DNA of 64,000 nucleotides, taken from Xenopus tropicalis (Eukaryota; Chordata; Amphibia; Anura; Pipidae). Positions within the stretch are counted from its first letter, which is position 1. Each line of letters opens with the position of its first letter. Positions 11,885 through 23,338 of the stretch are shown piece by piece. The DNA is taken from contig NC_030677.2 of NCBI RefSeq assembly GCF_000004195.4, forward strand, positions 199,084,743-199,148,742. The letters are read 5' to 3'. A program made the translations under genes and the position numbers. The notes beneath the pieces were generated by a model. That model was not told the origin of the DNA. It ran no database searches and saw nothing but the letters and a program-made list of their open reading frames with translations.

Positions 11885-12390
11885 GGTTTGTGTCCGAGAT
11901 CTTCCAGCAGGACAATGACCCCAAATATACGTCAAAACGCACCCAGAGATGGATGGCAGCAAAGCGCTGGAGAGTTCTGAAGTGGCCAGCAATGAGTCCA
12001 GAGCTAAATCCCATTGGACATCTGTGGAGAGATCTTAAAATTGCTGTTGGGAAAAGGCGCCCTTCCAATAAGAGAGCAGTTTGCAAAGGAAGAGTGGTCC
12101 AAAATTACCGGTGAGAGGTGTAAGAAGCTTTTTGATGGTTATAGGAAGCAACTGATTTCAGGGTGTGCAAACAAATATTAAGTTAAGGGTGCCAATAATT
12201 TTGTCCAGCCCATTTTTGGAGTTTTGTGTGACAATTTGCTTTTTTTCCTCCCTTTTTTGTTCTGTTCCAATACACACAAAGGGAATAAACATGTGTATAG
12301 CAAAACATGTGTTACTGCAATACTTTTCTGTGAGAAATACTTGATTTTCTGGAAAAATTTCTGGGGTTCCAACAATTTGGGCCATGACTG
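11885..12390 (+). pseudogene. Tc1/mariner transposase C-terminus and 3' end, inactivated
   Basis: The frame at 11890-12114 reads FQQDNDPKYTSK, then VLKWPAMSPELNPIGHLWRD, the last two catalytic blocks of a Tc1-type DDE transposase. The second Asp (in QDND) is present. The expected Glu of the NPIE block is Gly (GGA where Tc1 relatives have a GAA codon), so the catalytic site is broken. The frame stops soon after. Downstream non-coding sequence runs to ggccatgactg at 12390, followed by TATA, the expected terminus and TA site. The N-terminal half and left end are missing. Confidence 0.8.
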
Positions 12391-12784
12391 TATATATATA
12401 TATTTATATGTCGCCGACAGGTGAAACATGTTGGGCAGGTAGAAATGAAACACAACAGAGTGACAACAGAGAGATACAACCAGAGAAAGTGGATCTTCAA
12501 GTGGGGCTTGAACTGAAAAAAATGTGCCAAATACACAATTTATCACTATAACCTTTTCCTGAAGTTGATTAACTCGGAATCCAATTCGTGACAACATTTC
12601 CCTCAGGGAATGCTGGGAGCTGTGGAACAGCTGAACAGTCGCAATTGCCTATTTTTCCCAAGCAACCATTTTTCAATGATTTCCATTTCCCGTGTAATAA
12701 TAATGTGTATTTGTATGCCTTGCACTTGATGGGAACAAAGTTAAATGTTGGTGGACAAATGATCCTGTCGAATTGTTTAATGTT
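12391..12784. other. intergenic, no gene recognised
   Basis: A TA-rich run follows 12390. A stretch near 12590 (tttccctcagggaatgctgg) looks repetitive. No gene is seen. Confidence 0.35.
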
Positions 12785-12838
12785 AAGATGATCCGTTATG
12801 GAAACACCCCTTACCTGGATAACCCTATATCCCAAGCA
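12785..12838. repeat. terminal fragment of a CAGGTAT-end MITE
   Basis: The text gatccgttatggaaacacccc then ttacctggataaccctatat matches, diverged, one terminal arm of the elements at 1548 and 29500. Only one arm is present. Confidence 0.45.
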
Positions 12839-13412
12839 CAATGTTGAAATGGCCCACCAGGATACCAGGAAAACTCCCAGTTGGCCCAGGTATCAGTTGT
12901 CCATCTTGCTTCTACTCATTTGGCCTATTACATGGTCATTCTCTGTTTCTCTATGGCAGTGATCCCCAACCAGTGGCTTATGAGCAACATGTTGCTTGTC
13001 AAACCCTTCGATGTTGCTCCCAGTTGCTTCAGGTAATCTTTTTGGAATTTCCGACTTGGAGTTTCGAAGACTAAAGACCACATGTACTGCCATGCAGAGC
13101 CTCCTGTAGTCTACCAGGCCACACGGGGCTACCAAATCCCAATCACAGCCCTTATTGGGTGCCCCATAGGAACTTTTTTCATGCTTGAGTTGCTCCTCAA
13201 CTTTTTTATATTAAAATGTGGCTCACAGGTTAAAAAAAGGTTGGGGACCCCTGCTCTATGGGAACAAAGAGATAGAAGAAAAGAGTATAGTCTGTAGAGA
13301 AACAAGACTATGAGCATAAAGAGATTGAGTGAGGAGAAAAGGAAAAAATAGTTCAAGGGGTGGGGCCATGATCTAAGGTTTTCTGTGGGCCCTGGCTCCC
13401 AGTCCAACATTG
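12839..13412. mobile_element. hAT-type MITE carrying a second hAT MITE inside
   Basis: It starts CAATGTTGAAATGGCCC, ends CCCAGTCCAACATTG, and has perfect 8-bp duplications CCCAAGCA at 12831-12838 and 13413-13420. It is the same family as 227-486 but is longer because of the insertion at 12957-13253. Confidence 0.85.
12957..13253. mobile_element. hAT-type MITE, CAGTGATCCCCAACC family, nested
   Basis: Inverted ends CAGTGATCCCCAACC and GGTTGGGGACCCCTG are flanked by perfect duplications CTCTATGG at 12949-12956 and 13254-13261. It lies wholly inside the 12839-13412 element, so it is the younger insertion. Relatives lie at 36780, 60233 and 62220. Confidence 0.9.
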
Positions 13413-13420
13413 CCCAAGCA

Positions 13421-14354
13421 GCCTCTTCCTGTGCACAAATCTTCTACATAAACAGTGCTCGTTAGCACATATTGCATAACCGAACTCCCTCTATCACATT
13501 TACATGATTTCAGCAACATTAGGTTTTAATCAAAAATACATGTTCCCGACTAAGAATTTGCACTGAGCTCCCAATAATTGGCCCGTTCAGCTCCTTGCTG
13601 TGCACCCAGGGAGACAAATGTGTTCTCCCTGCAAAAAAAGCAATTAACAATTTGGCAGAAGATATCCCTGAAGCTTGTAAATGGCTGGGGTGTGGTGTGT
13701 GCAATTATAAATAACCTGCCAAGTCATATACATGTGCCTGCCTTGGTCCAACTAAGGTTCTGGTACATGTCTATAAACATTTATAGCAGAGTATAAAATT
13801 ATATAAGAATAATCACGGATTTCACAATATCAGCTAGAAAACTAGAGAATAATTACTGCAAGTATGAGTGCTCCGACTTTTCAGCCTCACACAGTGTCGT
13901 TAAATGGATCAGCGCTGTGATAGGTTACAGACTGCCGACTGTTCTGTTTTCTTCTGCTTAATATAAATAAAGCCACTGTATCTGCCCTTCCCTATGGCCC
14001 CGTGAGTATACCCGGCATCCCAAAACTGTATTTATTATAAGGCAGGGATATCATATGACTTCTGATTATTATTTTGATTAGTACTATGATTATTATTTTG
14101 ATTATTACTATTATTATTATTGCTTTGAGCCATGGAACCTCAGTCTGTTCTATGAGGGGCGTTAGAGCTTTAATATTCCACCAAGCTGCCAATTCTTAAT
14201 GAATATTGCCTTAACATAAATGCTATGCAGAAAGCAGTATCTGTCTGGCCATTTATATTCTCTGTACTTCTGGTTCTAACACCAGAAACAATGCAGCAGC
14301 AGCCAGCTGACTAACAGACCTGAATAAGAACTGGCTACTGATACTGATTCCTAT
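13421..14354. other. intergenic with ATT microsatellite
   Basis: An imperfect ATT-rich microsatellite lies at about 14066-14121. No gene is recognised. Confidence 0.4.
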
Positions 14355-14610
14355 TATGGATGCACCAAATCCACTATTTAGCAATTTGTCTGAATCTCGA
14401 AAGATTCTGCCAAATCCTGAACCGAGTCCAAACCCTAGGTTTGCATATGCAGCTTAGGGCAAGGGAAACCAAAGAAACTTCCTTCTTTGTGTGACAAAAA
14501 CATGATAAGAATTTGGATTCGGTTAGGCCAGGCACTTGGATTCGGCTGAATGTGAATCCTACTGAAAAAGACCGAATCCTGAACCATATCCTGGATTCAG
14601 TGCTTCTCTT
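14355..14610. mobile_element. probable hAT-type MITE, GGATGCACC-end family, degenerate
   Basis: It begins TATGGATGCACCAAATCCAC. Repeated gattcgg- and aatcct-like blocks form an inverted layout ending ggattcagtgcttctctt. Flanking 8-mers ATTCCTAT (14347-14354) and ATTTCTAT (14611-14618) match at 7 of 8. Half of a related element is at 37718-37835. Confidence 0.6.
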
Positions 14611-14637
14611 ATTTCTATTGCAATCACAATTATTAAT

Positions 14638-14918
14638 CAGCGCCGGATTTAAAATCCGAGCGCCCGGAGGCCACCCAACTCAGCCGCCCCCCGCGCATGC
14701 GCAACTCGCCCAGAGCACGCATGCGCAACTCACCCCCCCCCCAGCGCACGCATGCGCATTTTTGCGGGCGCCGATATGAACACATACGGAGCAGCGGGGA
14801 GAGGTCCCCGCTGCTCCGTATGGGAGCAGAACTTCGGTGCGGCGGGGCGGCATGCCACCCCTAAATGTTTGCCGCCCTAGGCCCGGGCCTTTGTGGCCTC
14901 GCCACAAATCCGGGCCTG
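14638..14918. mobile_element. GC-rich hAT-type MITE with internal hairpin
   Basis: Ends CAGCGCCGGATTTAAAATCC and CACAAATCCGGGCCTG are flanked by perfect duplications TTATTAAT at 14630-14637 and 14919-14926. Inside, acggagcagcgggga and tccccgctgctccgt form a strong hairpin near 14787-14820, and CGCATGCG motifs recur. It is strikingly CpG-rich in an AT-rich region. Confidence 0.85.
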
Positions 14919-14945
14919 TTATTAATAAAGGCATGGAACCTGTAA

Positions 14946-15243
14946 TCCACAAGGCTCAGGACCTAGGGCTTTCTGGAAAAGGGGTTGTTCTGTTATTTGG
15001 ATCTTCATAGTCTACAAAAAAACATTGAAATTAATTAACTATATCCAATAGGATTGTTTTGCCTCCAATAAAGGTTCATTATATCTTATCTGGGATCAAA
15101 TACAAGGTACTGTATAATTATTATTATTATTATTATTATAGAGAAAAAGGAAAAAAAAAATAGAATCATTTGATTAAAATGGAGTCCTTTGGAGATGGCC
15201 TTCCTGTAATTAAGAGCTTTCTGGATAATGCATCACATACCTG
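14946..15243. mobile_element. CAGGTAT-end MITE, degenerate, opposite orientation
   Basis: The interior reads gatcttcatagtctacaaaa, caataggattgttttgcctcc and atcttatctgggatcaaata, the reverse complement of the 1548 core with one unit. It ends ctttctggataatgcatcac then atacctg. The left end is decayed. An ATT run lies at about 15116-15140. Confidence 0.65.
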
Positions 15244-15977
15244 CACCTTGAAAACCCATTAATATTTGTAATGCTTGTACACTGGACAAATGGGAATTGC
15301 TCCAGCAGCCATTTTAGGAGCATTGGTGCTCATTTTTTGAAAAAAATAATGTGTTTAAGTATCACTTGAAACTGGGTGAAATACAAAACAATGAGGGGAT
15401 TAACTTCCCCTTGAAAATGTATCAAGGACAGGTTGTCACTGACTATTCTATTCCTCTACTTCCTCTGCCTGCACTACTCCTGATAATAAGCCCGCAGCTT
15501 CTGTGATTACAGGTCACTCCTTTGCCGCCCTTACGCACCCCGCTATGCTGCAAATACAGTGTATGCGCCTATGTGTATTTTTATCTATAGATGTTATAGG
15601 AATAATTATCAGCCGGGCCCAGCACTGCAGATTCTCAGACGCTGATGTGCACCATTAGACAGATCAGGGGGAGCCATATTTTGACAGGAAAAACAGCTGT
15701 AACAGTAAAATGGCTTTATAGGGAGCGCAGACATCTGTGAAAATAGCCAAGTCCACCAAAAACATCCAGGATTCTGAGAAAGACAAGTTTTAGCAATGTT
15801 CCCTCTCCAGGCAGCGGCGGAACTAAAGTGGGTGCAGAGGTCGCTACTATGGGGAGTGCGCCTGCAACGTGTGCGAGCATCACATGGCACCATTCGCCTC
15901 TGGGGCCGCCACCGAAGGATTATACTGCTCTACTACAGCATTAAATGCCTGCAAATATCTGATAGGCTGGCAGCACT
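15244..15977. other. intergenic, no gene recognised
   Basis: I recognise no exon, RNA gene or complete element. Confidence 0.4.
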
Positions 15978-16461
15978 TTAAAGGAAAACTATACCCCCAG
16001 AATGAATACCTAACCAACAGATAGTTTATATTATGTTAAGTGGCCTATTAAAGAATCTGGAGCCAAACTGGAATATATATATCAGTAAATATTGCCCTTT
16101 TACATCCTTTCCCTTGAGCCGCCATTTAGTGATGGATAGAGATCAGCTGACAGGAAATAATGCAGCTCTAACTGTAACAGGAAGTAGTGTGGGAGTAAAA
16201 GACAGAACTCTGCCCATTCATTGGCTCATGGGGCCTAGCATGTATGTGTGCCTTGGCTTGTTTGTGTGCACTGTGAATCCTATGATCCCTGGGGGCGGCC
16301 CTTAGTACTTAAAATGGCAGTTTTCTATTTAGGATTACCCAATGGCACATACTACTATAAAAATGGTTTATTTAGATGAAGCAGAGTTATACTGTACATA
16401 TAAGCTGTTTATGCAATATATTTTTATAGAGACCTTGTTTGGGGGTATAGTTTTCCTTTAA
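15978..16461. mobile_element. TTAA-type MITE, family B (AAAACTATACCCCC ends)
   Basis: Inverted ends TTAAAGGAAAACTATACCCCC and GGGGGTATAGTTTTCCTTTAA are bounded by TTAA on both sides. The interior contains ttgagccgccatttagtgat and gcctagcatgtatgtgtgcc. Two close relatives lie at 22526-23028 and 39027-39467, which explains near-identical minus-strand open frames at those sites. Confidence 0.9.
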
Positions 16462-16783
16462 GAACACCCATGAGAAACCATTAATGCCCCTTAGAAGTAG
16501 ATGTATAGGTCTAAACCCCTTATACATTTTTGGCATAAAGAACCCCAAAGTGCTAAATTGTGACTCCTAACATGCAGGTACTGGCACTTTTTTAAACAAC
16601 TCCAGGTGAATCTAACTTGGCAGAACCCCAACTTTGTGTGGCTACAGCCCCATTACACGTGTATCTGAAGCATCAGTATCAGGGTATCTGGAGATTTAAA
16701 TGAAAGTTCCCAGCACTGCCCTGGCACCACATGTTGCCCTGCACTCTATTCCCTGGCTCCGCAGGCCACAGTAGTAATCATTA
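16462..16783. other. intergenic, no gene recognised
   Basis: No recognisable feature. Confidence 0.4.
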
Positions 16784-16791
16784 GCACAGAG

Positions 16792-17045
16792 TAGTGATGA
16801 GCGAATCAGTCCGGTTTCACTTTGCCGGAAAATTTGCAAAACGTCAACACAATTCGTGAAATGGCAAAAGTCGTGTGACTTTTTTGTGACCAGTGTCTTT
16901 TTTTACACGATCACAACTTTTTTTGATGCGCAACTAATTTTTCCATCGCAAATTTTTGCAGACGTTTCGTGACATAATTCACCAATGACGAAATGCAGAA
17001 ATTCGCTGCAAATCCATGCTTGGCGAAAACAACCGCTCCTCGCTA
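16792..17045. mobile_element. hAT-type MITE, TAGTGATGAGCGAAT family
   Basis: It begins TAGTGATGAGCGAATCAG and ends, decayed, CCGCTCCTCGCTA. Perfect 8-bp duplications GCACAGAG flank it at 16784-16791 and 17046-17053. The interior is rich in ttcg and cgaa pairs. It is non-coding. Confidence 0.85.
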
Positions 17046-17053
17046 GCACAGAG

Positions 17054-17790
17054 GGTTTCAGCAGAATACTGGATACCGGGACGATGACTCAAAATAGGCC
17101 CTGGTCTTTTAAAGGCCAAACAGCCCCCATCATCTCACTGGCATTTGCCAGAATCCACAGATTGGCAGGACCACAGCACTGAATAAAGGGATGCAGGATA
17201 CCAACATTTAGGCTGGCAGTGGAGACAGCACAGTTAGGACTGGGCATGTCTGGACTGAGATTCAAAATTGGCCCTGGTATTTCTAGGGCACAAAGGCCCA
17301 GCTCACAGCAGCCCCTCTAGTACTTGCCTGCATTTTGCCAGTCCATGCCTGCCATTAGGTGCAACCAGCCAGCCATAACCAGTGCAGTAGCATACATACA
17401 CCTAGACCCAGAGAAAGAGCACAGGGCACCTAGGGGCACAGAGTGCACAGAGCTGGGGGTAATGACTGGCAATGTGCAGATTCTGGCAAATGCCAGAGGA
17501 GCTGCAGTAAGATGGCATATACAGTTATTATTTATTGGCCTACTGGGGGCTGATGGGCCTCTGCGTATTTAAAATGCCAGGGCCCATTTTGAATATCATT
17601 CCGGACCCCATGAAACCCAGAGCCAGTGGGCAGAAAGGGCCCAATGCCAGGGATGCGCCATAGCCAGAGCACCATGCAATTGAGCGCAGCCAGGGTTGCA
17701 GCAGGATAGTCAGGGCAAGCAGGACAGCCAGGACTAGGGGCAGGGGGGGCACTACCCAGGGCTGCCATGCATTTACCAAGCAGCTGACGC
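17054..17790. repeat. dispersed GC-moderate repeat pieces
   Basis: Blocks such as gactgagattcaaaattggcc, ggccctggtatttctagg, and the inverse gccagggcccattttgaat near 17575 recur in both orientations (about 17085, 17255 and 17580). This suggests one or more foldback elements. Boundaries are not resolved. No gene is seen. Confidence 0.4.
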
Positions 17791-18144
17791 AGTGTGAGTG
17801 TCCCAGGTTGGGGCCGCCCAGCCGGCTGACGTTTCCATGGGGTGGGACGTGGGGAGGATAAGAGAGCCGGTAGGAGAGGCTGAGATGCGAGTCGGTGCGA
17901 AGAGTCAGGATCGCTCTGGTTTATTACCCGCTGCTCCCTGGTCCGGGGGTCGCTGCGCTTGGCACTGGCCCGGGGTCGCTGCGTTTGGCACTGGCCTGGG
18001 GTCGGTGTATTTGGCACTGGCCTGGGGGTCGCAGCCTGGGGCACTGGGCGCTGGCAGGACGAGCCTGCGATATGGGCACTGCAGAACCGGATCATTCCTG
18101 GGATTATACTCACAGACAGCCTCACCCCCTGCAGCCATGCACAG
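17791..18144 (+). promoter_or_regulatory. prlr: candidate GC-rich promoter and untranslated first exon of prlr
   Basis: This is the only GC- and CpG-enriched block between 17 and 25 kb that is not a recognised transposon. It contains four imperfect 26-bp direct repeats with the core TTGGCACTGGCC at about 17944-18048. It ends in CACAG followed by GTAATG at 18145, a good splice donor. It lies on the + strand about 7.4 kb upstream of the prlr signal-peptide exon, whose own 5' UTR starts at a splice acceptor, so an upstream untranslated exon must exist. That this block is that exon is inference. No TATA box is evident, and the transcription start is unknown. A 246-codon minus-strand open frame across it is low complexity and is not called. 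Confidence 0.4.
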
Positions 18145-18849
18145 GTAATGCCAAGGCTCTCTCTCCTTGTTGGGGGACATTCCTGACTGTGCCAGGGTGG
18201 CTGCCCCCTACCTACCCACCTCTCTAACCACTTACCCTGGTGCCTGCCTGACAGCCCTCTGTGCCAACTCACCTATTCTGCTTGGGACTCTGTATCCCCA
18301 TATGTGGGTGCCAAGGTCTGCTTGTCTATCTGTGGATGCCATACCTAACTGCCAGCCAGCTATGTCAGCTGTATTTCCTGAGTGTCTGTCTTCCCTGTCA
18401 GTTTATGAAAATCATACCTGGGTCCCATTCGTGCTTGGCATGCAGATGTGCCAGGCTTTTTTATATATCTTTTTTCTTTTACTTAATAGCTGTGCCAGTA
18501 TGTCTATATAGTGGCATTTCTGTTTACCTAACACACAACCATTGTACCAGGGTGTGTGTATCTGCCAGTGTGGGTGCCATCCCCTTCCTACTCACATCTG
18601 TGCCAGTCTGTGTGTTCCTATAAGGGTACTGTCACTAGGCAGATATACCTGTGCCCAGGGCAGACTGACAGAGGAGCCCAGGCAATCATTTCTCTATTTT
18701 ACAGAGTAGAAAGAGAGAACAACAATCGATGGGCAGATAGAGAAAAGCAGATAAATAAATACATATAATAAATACTGTGTAAATATATATATATATAGAA
18801 AGAGGGAGATATAAATGGGCAGATACATAACACACCCACCCCCTTCCAG

Positions 18850-18881
<32 letters not shown>

Positions 18882-19917
18882 ATCTGCCGGGGTGGCTCAG
18901 CAATTCAATTTCTTGTTAACACAGGATTTTCCCTGATTCAGTTAAAAGGTTTTGGCTACAGAGACAGGGAGTTTGGGGCTAGGGAGAGAGGGACACGGCG
19001 GCTGTACCTAATGTGGATCAGATGATGAAACTGCAGCTCCCACGCTCTGCCGGACACTGAGATGACCAAGCTCTTTCTATTTCCAGACACAGGAACCCTG
19101 GGATTGTTTTGCATTCCTCTATTCCTTTCCATTAGGTACCAGAGGATTGTCAGCTCTGTGCCCCAGTCCCTGTGTGGTGTAAACCATACACTGTCATTGG
19201 ATCAGTAGAATTTTTTTCTTTTTTATGAAACTGCATTCGTTCTCTGTGCCTTCCTATGGATCCCCAGACTCTCTTGTGATTTGGGAGAAGTGATTAGTTG
19301 GCCTTGAATTTCTCTCTAATTGCTAGTGAGGCAAATGACTATTTTGAGAAGGAGCCGATACACCCTGTAATCACATTAGGACACAATGTACTGATGTAAT
19401 ATTGCTACGTGGTGCAGATGTGTGTGTGTGCAGCTCCCATAACACCCATTATTACTCAGATACATTATATCAAATTATCCTAAAGGAACACACAGGCACC
19501 AAAGCCTTATGTCTGCCCAATCACTCGGAAAGAGTTTGTAGAAGAACCTTGCCAAGGGAGAGCTCTCTGTATACTCAGGCTATTGTTAGCCAGGTCCCAT
19601 TCAGCAGCCAATCAAATTTGTCTGGGCACCTGGACTGTTCTCTATTGTACCTTGCTGGGATTGTCCCTGGGTCCGTACTGCGCCATTGCTGAGTGCTACT
19701 GGAATGTGCAGGCTGCATGGATAAAGGCATAATACAGCGGGGTTATGGGTGGAAAGGAGGGCTGAGGGGTTAGGACCCTACTGTACTGGCAAGGTGCCCT
19801 AAAGGTGAGAAAGTCTGACACCCAACTCTGCTTCTTCCTTGGTCAGCAACATGGGAGCGACTCCTTGTTTGCATTGTCCCTATTAGGGTGGTAGGTCCTA
19901 AAGCAGAGCTGAAGTTC
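18145..19917 (+). other. putative prlr 5' intron, with AT/CA microsatellites
   Basis: TA runs lie at 18786-18797 and an ACAC/ATAT tract at 18850-18881. No coding exon is recognised. It would be intron if 17791-18144 is the first exon. Confidence 0.4.
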
Positions 19918-19920
19918 CAT

Positions 19921-19974
<54 letters not shown>

Positions 19975-19975
19975 C

Positions 19976-20018
<43 letters not shown>

Positions 20019-20285
20019 ATCAATCTATCATCTATCTATCATCTATCCATCTATCTATCCATCTATCTATCTATCATCCATCCATCCATCCATCCATCCA
20101 TCCATCTATCTTTCATCTGTCTATCTATCTATCTATCTATCTATCTATCATCTATCTATCTATCTATCTATCATCATTCATCTATCTATCATCTATCTAT
20201 CATCTATCCATCTACCTTTCATCTATCATCTATCTATCCATCTATCATTTATCTTATATATATTTATTTGATATCTATCTATCTA
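19918..20285. repeat. long (TCTA)n microsatellite, about 365 bp
   Basis: An almost pure TCTA tetranucleotide run with TCCA and TCATC variants, including a run of TCCA units near 20074-20106. The open frame of Ser, Ile, Tyr and Leu over it is an artefact of the repeat. Confidence 0.97.
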
Positions 20286-22525
20286 GCTTTTAGGGAGATT
20301 CTGAGAGTTGAAGTTTAGCAACAATAAATTTGTGCAGTAATTTGTGTTTTCAGAGAGTCATAAAGACATAGGTTTAGTTAATGTAATGTAAACTGTGGGG
20401 TTTAAAAGGTTACAGATATATGAGAATAATAATTGTTATATATAAGAATAATGCTGGCACCAGGCATTTAGCCTTAGTTCTATGGATATCTAGCACATTC
20501 ACATTCTAGGCTTCTGTAAATAGGCAGAACAATGTATCTAGCCAGTGGGCTTGCAGAGAATTCTGGGATTTGTAGTAACAGCGTGTTTGAGGATAGAAAT
20601 CTTTAATTGTGTTGCATTATCATCACTATTATTTATTTGTATAGCAGCAGCAGCAGCAATAATAAAAACAGTTGTCTGGCTACTGACAAAGGTTGCATAA
20701 TTCTATAATAAAATGCAGGAAAACATGTTTTGGTAGAATATACAACCTTTCTGCAGCCTCCAGATATTGTTGAACTGCATCTCTGCAAAAGGGACATGAA
20801 TCTGGTTGCAGTAGCTTCAACTCTTAAAGCGCTGGGTAAATTGATGGCGCTATATAAATAATAATAATAAAAAAGGATCCCTCCCATCAAAAGCCAGCAG
20901 ATTGAACTGCCTTCTGCTACATTGCTTCAAGAGTCAGACCCAGAGAACAGAAAGAGATAAACACTGCTTTCAATAGCAATTACATTTAATTTGATTGTGT
21001 GTTGGAAAGTTATTAGGAATTACATTTTCTTTCATAATATAAAAGTGATTTTTGGGTGGAGGGTTCCCTTTAAGTGCAAACTATGCAGGGTTAAGGTGTA
21101 GCATAATCCTGTCTAAATTCTGCCTTTCTAAACAACGTGTTAGTATTTCGACTCGTCATTCCAAACTGATGATAGCGCCTTATTTTTGAGTTTAGTTAAA
21201 ATAATGCAGGAGATGTTTTGGGGGGTAATTTAGAGCAACAGTGCCCTCTAGTGGGCATATTTGTGAAAATGCAGGCTGGTAACTTGTCCAGGTAATAAAC
21301 ATTGAGACTGAATGTTCTCGGCCTAAGTCTTGGGCTCTTGCCTCAACCCTGTATTGCAAGTTTGGGTGTAGTATATTTGTTATTCTGCATTGGAGCGCCA
21401 AGTGATCCAGTGAGAGAGAAGCGTTTCTGCGCTAAATGAATCTCAGTTGGAAAGAGCACAAACGCTGCCACAATCTGCTTGAATGATAGGCAGAGTCAGG
21501 AAGCAGTTTAACTCCGTCACTGCCAAGGTGCTAAGGGATATGGAATCCAGACTAGTTATCCTGTATACATGGTAAATTGAGATTTCTGATGCAAGGGAGT
21601 AGGGACAGCATGTAAACTTGAAATAGTATAAGTGGGAAAGTAATATTGGCACTTTTATGCACCTTCTGTATGATGAATAAAAGTCAGGAATTATTTTTGT
21701 GCCGCTTACAATTACAGTTGCTATGTATTTTGGCAAGGCTGGTGACTTCTCTAGGTTTTGAACTGGAATCAGTGCAGATTTGGCAGGTTTGGTGCCATTA
21801 TACTGTTTCTGCATATGTTGTTTGATTATATATTGTGGGTCAGGGGTTTGCACTGTTGTGGCCACAGTGGTCTCAGTAATGCACTTGGGGGATAATGAGA
21901 TATTAGGAGATTGTCAGACACCAGGAAGCGCCTCTGTATAGATCTGATTGTCAGCATTGAGTCTCCAGTGCTAGATCTGCGTGTCTATCTAAGAAAGAAA
22001 TAGGATGGCTTATATGTTCTATTAGCACAGCCACAGTGAAATGAGGCATTATTGCATAGCTTGTTAGCATGGGAATGTGCCTAAACCAACACACAGGCAC
22101 TCAGGTTGCACAGGGTAGTAGAGCAGAAGAGCATTGGCAACATTTTGGGACTTGTTACGGAAAGATGTGTCTCCAGGAAATTCCAGAACTCTTGGTTTAA
22201 CCAGGATTAAACCAAACTCTCCATCCTATCTACTGATACTTCAAGCCTAGTTGTAGTGTATGTGCTAAATACAGACCTGCTTTTCTAGTGACTGCTTCAT
22301 GCCCTATCATTCATTTCTGGCCATGGGCGCACTGGGCTCATCCCACCTGGAGTGAATTCTGAGGAGAGAGTATGAACAATGGCTGTATGAAACAAGGCAG
22401 AATCTGCAAGTGTAGGTACCAGCAAGAGAAACCCTAAACAGAAAACAGAATTGTTTTTTTTTTTAAATAGTCCATTCCCAGAACTGTAGCTGGGTGAGGA
22501 GTTACCCCCGCCCCCTCCATCCACT
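20286..22525. repeat. unassigned sequence with a LINE-tail-like repeat
   Basis: At about 20780-20872 the text taaagcgctgggtaaattga, tggcgctatataaataataa and an AAT tail match the 3' tail of a very common frog LINE-type repeat, also seen near 32870. The rest shows no gene or element I recognise. Confidence 0.4.
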
Positions 22526-23028
22526 TTAAATGAAAACTATACCCCCAGAATAAATACTTAACCAACATATAGTTTATATTATATTAAGTGGCCTATTAAA
22601 GAATCTCACCAAACTGGAATATATCAGTAAATATTGCCCTTTTACATCCTTTCCCTTGAGCCGCCATTTAGTGATGGGCTGTGTGCTCCCTCAGAGATCA
22701 GCTGACAGGAAGTGATGCAGCTCTGACTGTAACAGGAAGTAGTGTGGGAGTAAAAGACAGAACTCTGTCCATTCATTGGCTGATGGGGCCTAGCATGTAT
22801 GTGTGCCTTGGCTTGTTTGTGTGCACTGTGAATCCTATGATCCCAGGGGGCGGCCCTTAGTACATAAAATGGCAGTTTTCTATTTAGGATTACCCAATGG
22901 CACATACTACTAAAAAGTATATTTATATGAAAATAGTTTATTTAGATGAAGCAGGGTTTTATATATGAGCTGTTTATGCAGTATATTTTTATAGAGACCT
23001 ATTGTTTGGGGGTATAGTTCTCCTTTAA
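22526..23028. mobile_element. TTAA-type MITE, family B, second copy
   Basis: Ends TTAAATGAAAACTATACCCCC and GGGGGTATAGTTCTCCTTTAA are bounded by TTAA. The interior is nearly the same as 15978-16461. Confidence 0.9.
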
Positions 23029-23338
23029 TTCCAGCAGTGTCATGTGGTTGATGCACAGTAGGAAAAACTGGTGCACAATGAGAACATACCAGCTCTGTGC
23101 AAAGGATATACTGGGCAGACTCCATTGCCGATTTTTACTTTTTTAAGCAGTTTCCCACAATTTGTCCCCTTTAATTCTGAGACTTTTACAAAAGCATGAT
23201 TGCTAAATGGCTCAGAGTATTTGTATCCAACTCTATCAGGGATGGAATGCTGAAGTCACAAGGAACCCTGCACCCCAGAGGCTGTTCTGTTAACCCATGG
23301 GTGTTTCACACAGTGGTGCTGAAGGGGTGCTGTGTGCT

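Noticed and set aside
17532..18272. 246-codon minus-strand open frame
   Set aside because: Longest non-prlr frame except the receptor tail, but it is Pro/Arg/Ser low-complexity sequence made by the GC-rich block and its 26-bp repeats, has no domain and no exon structure.
19888..20271. 127-codon frame rich in Ser, Ile, Tyr, Leu
   Set aside because: Pure product of the TCTA microsatellite.
22642..22905. 87-codon minus-strand frame nearly identical to one at 39143-39406
   Set aside because: The similarity is due to two copies of one non-coding TTAA MITE (also at 15978), not to a gene family.
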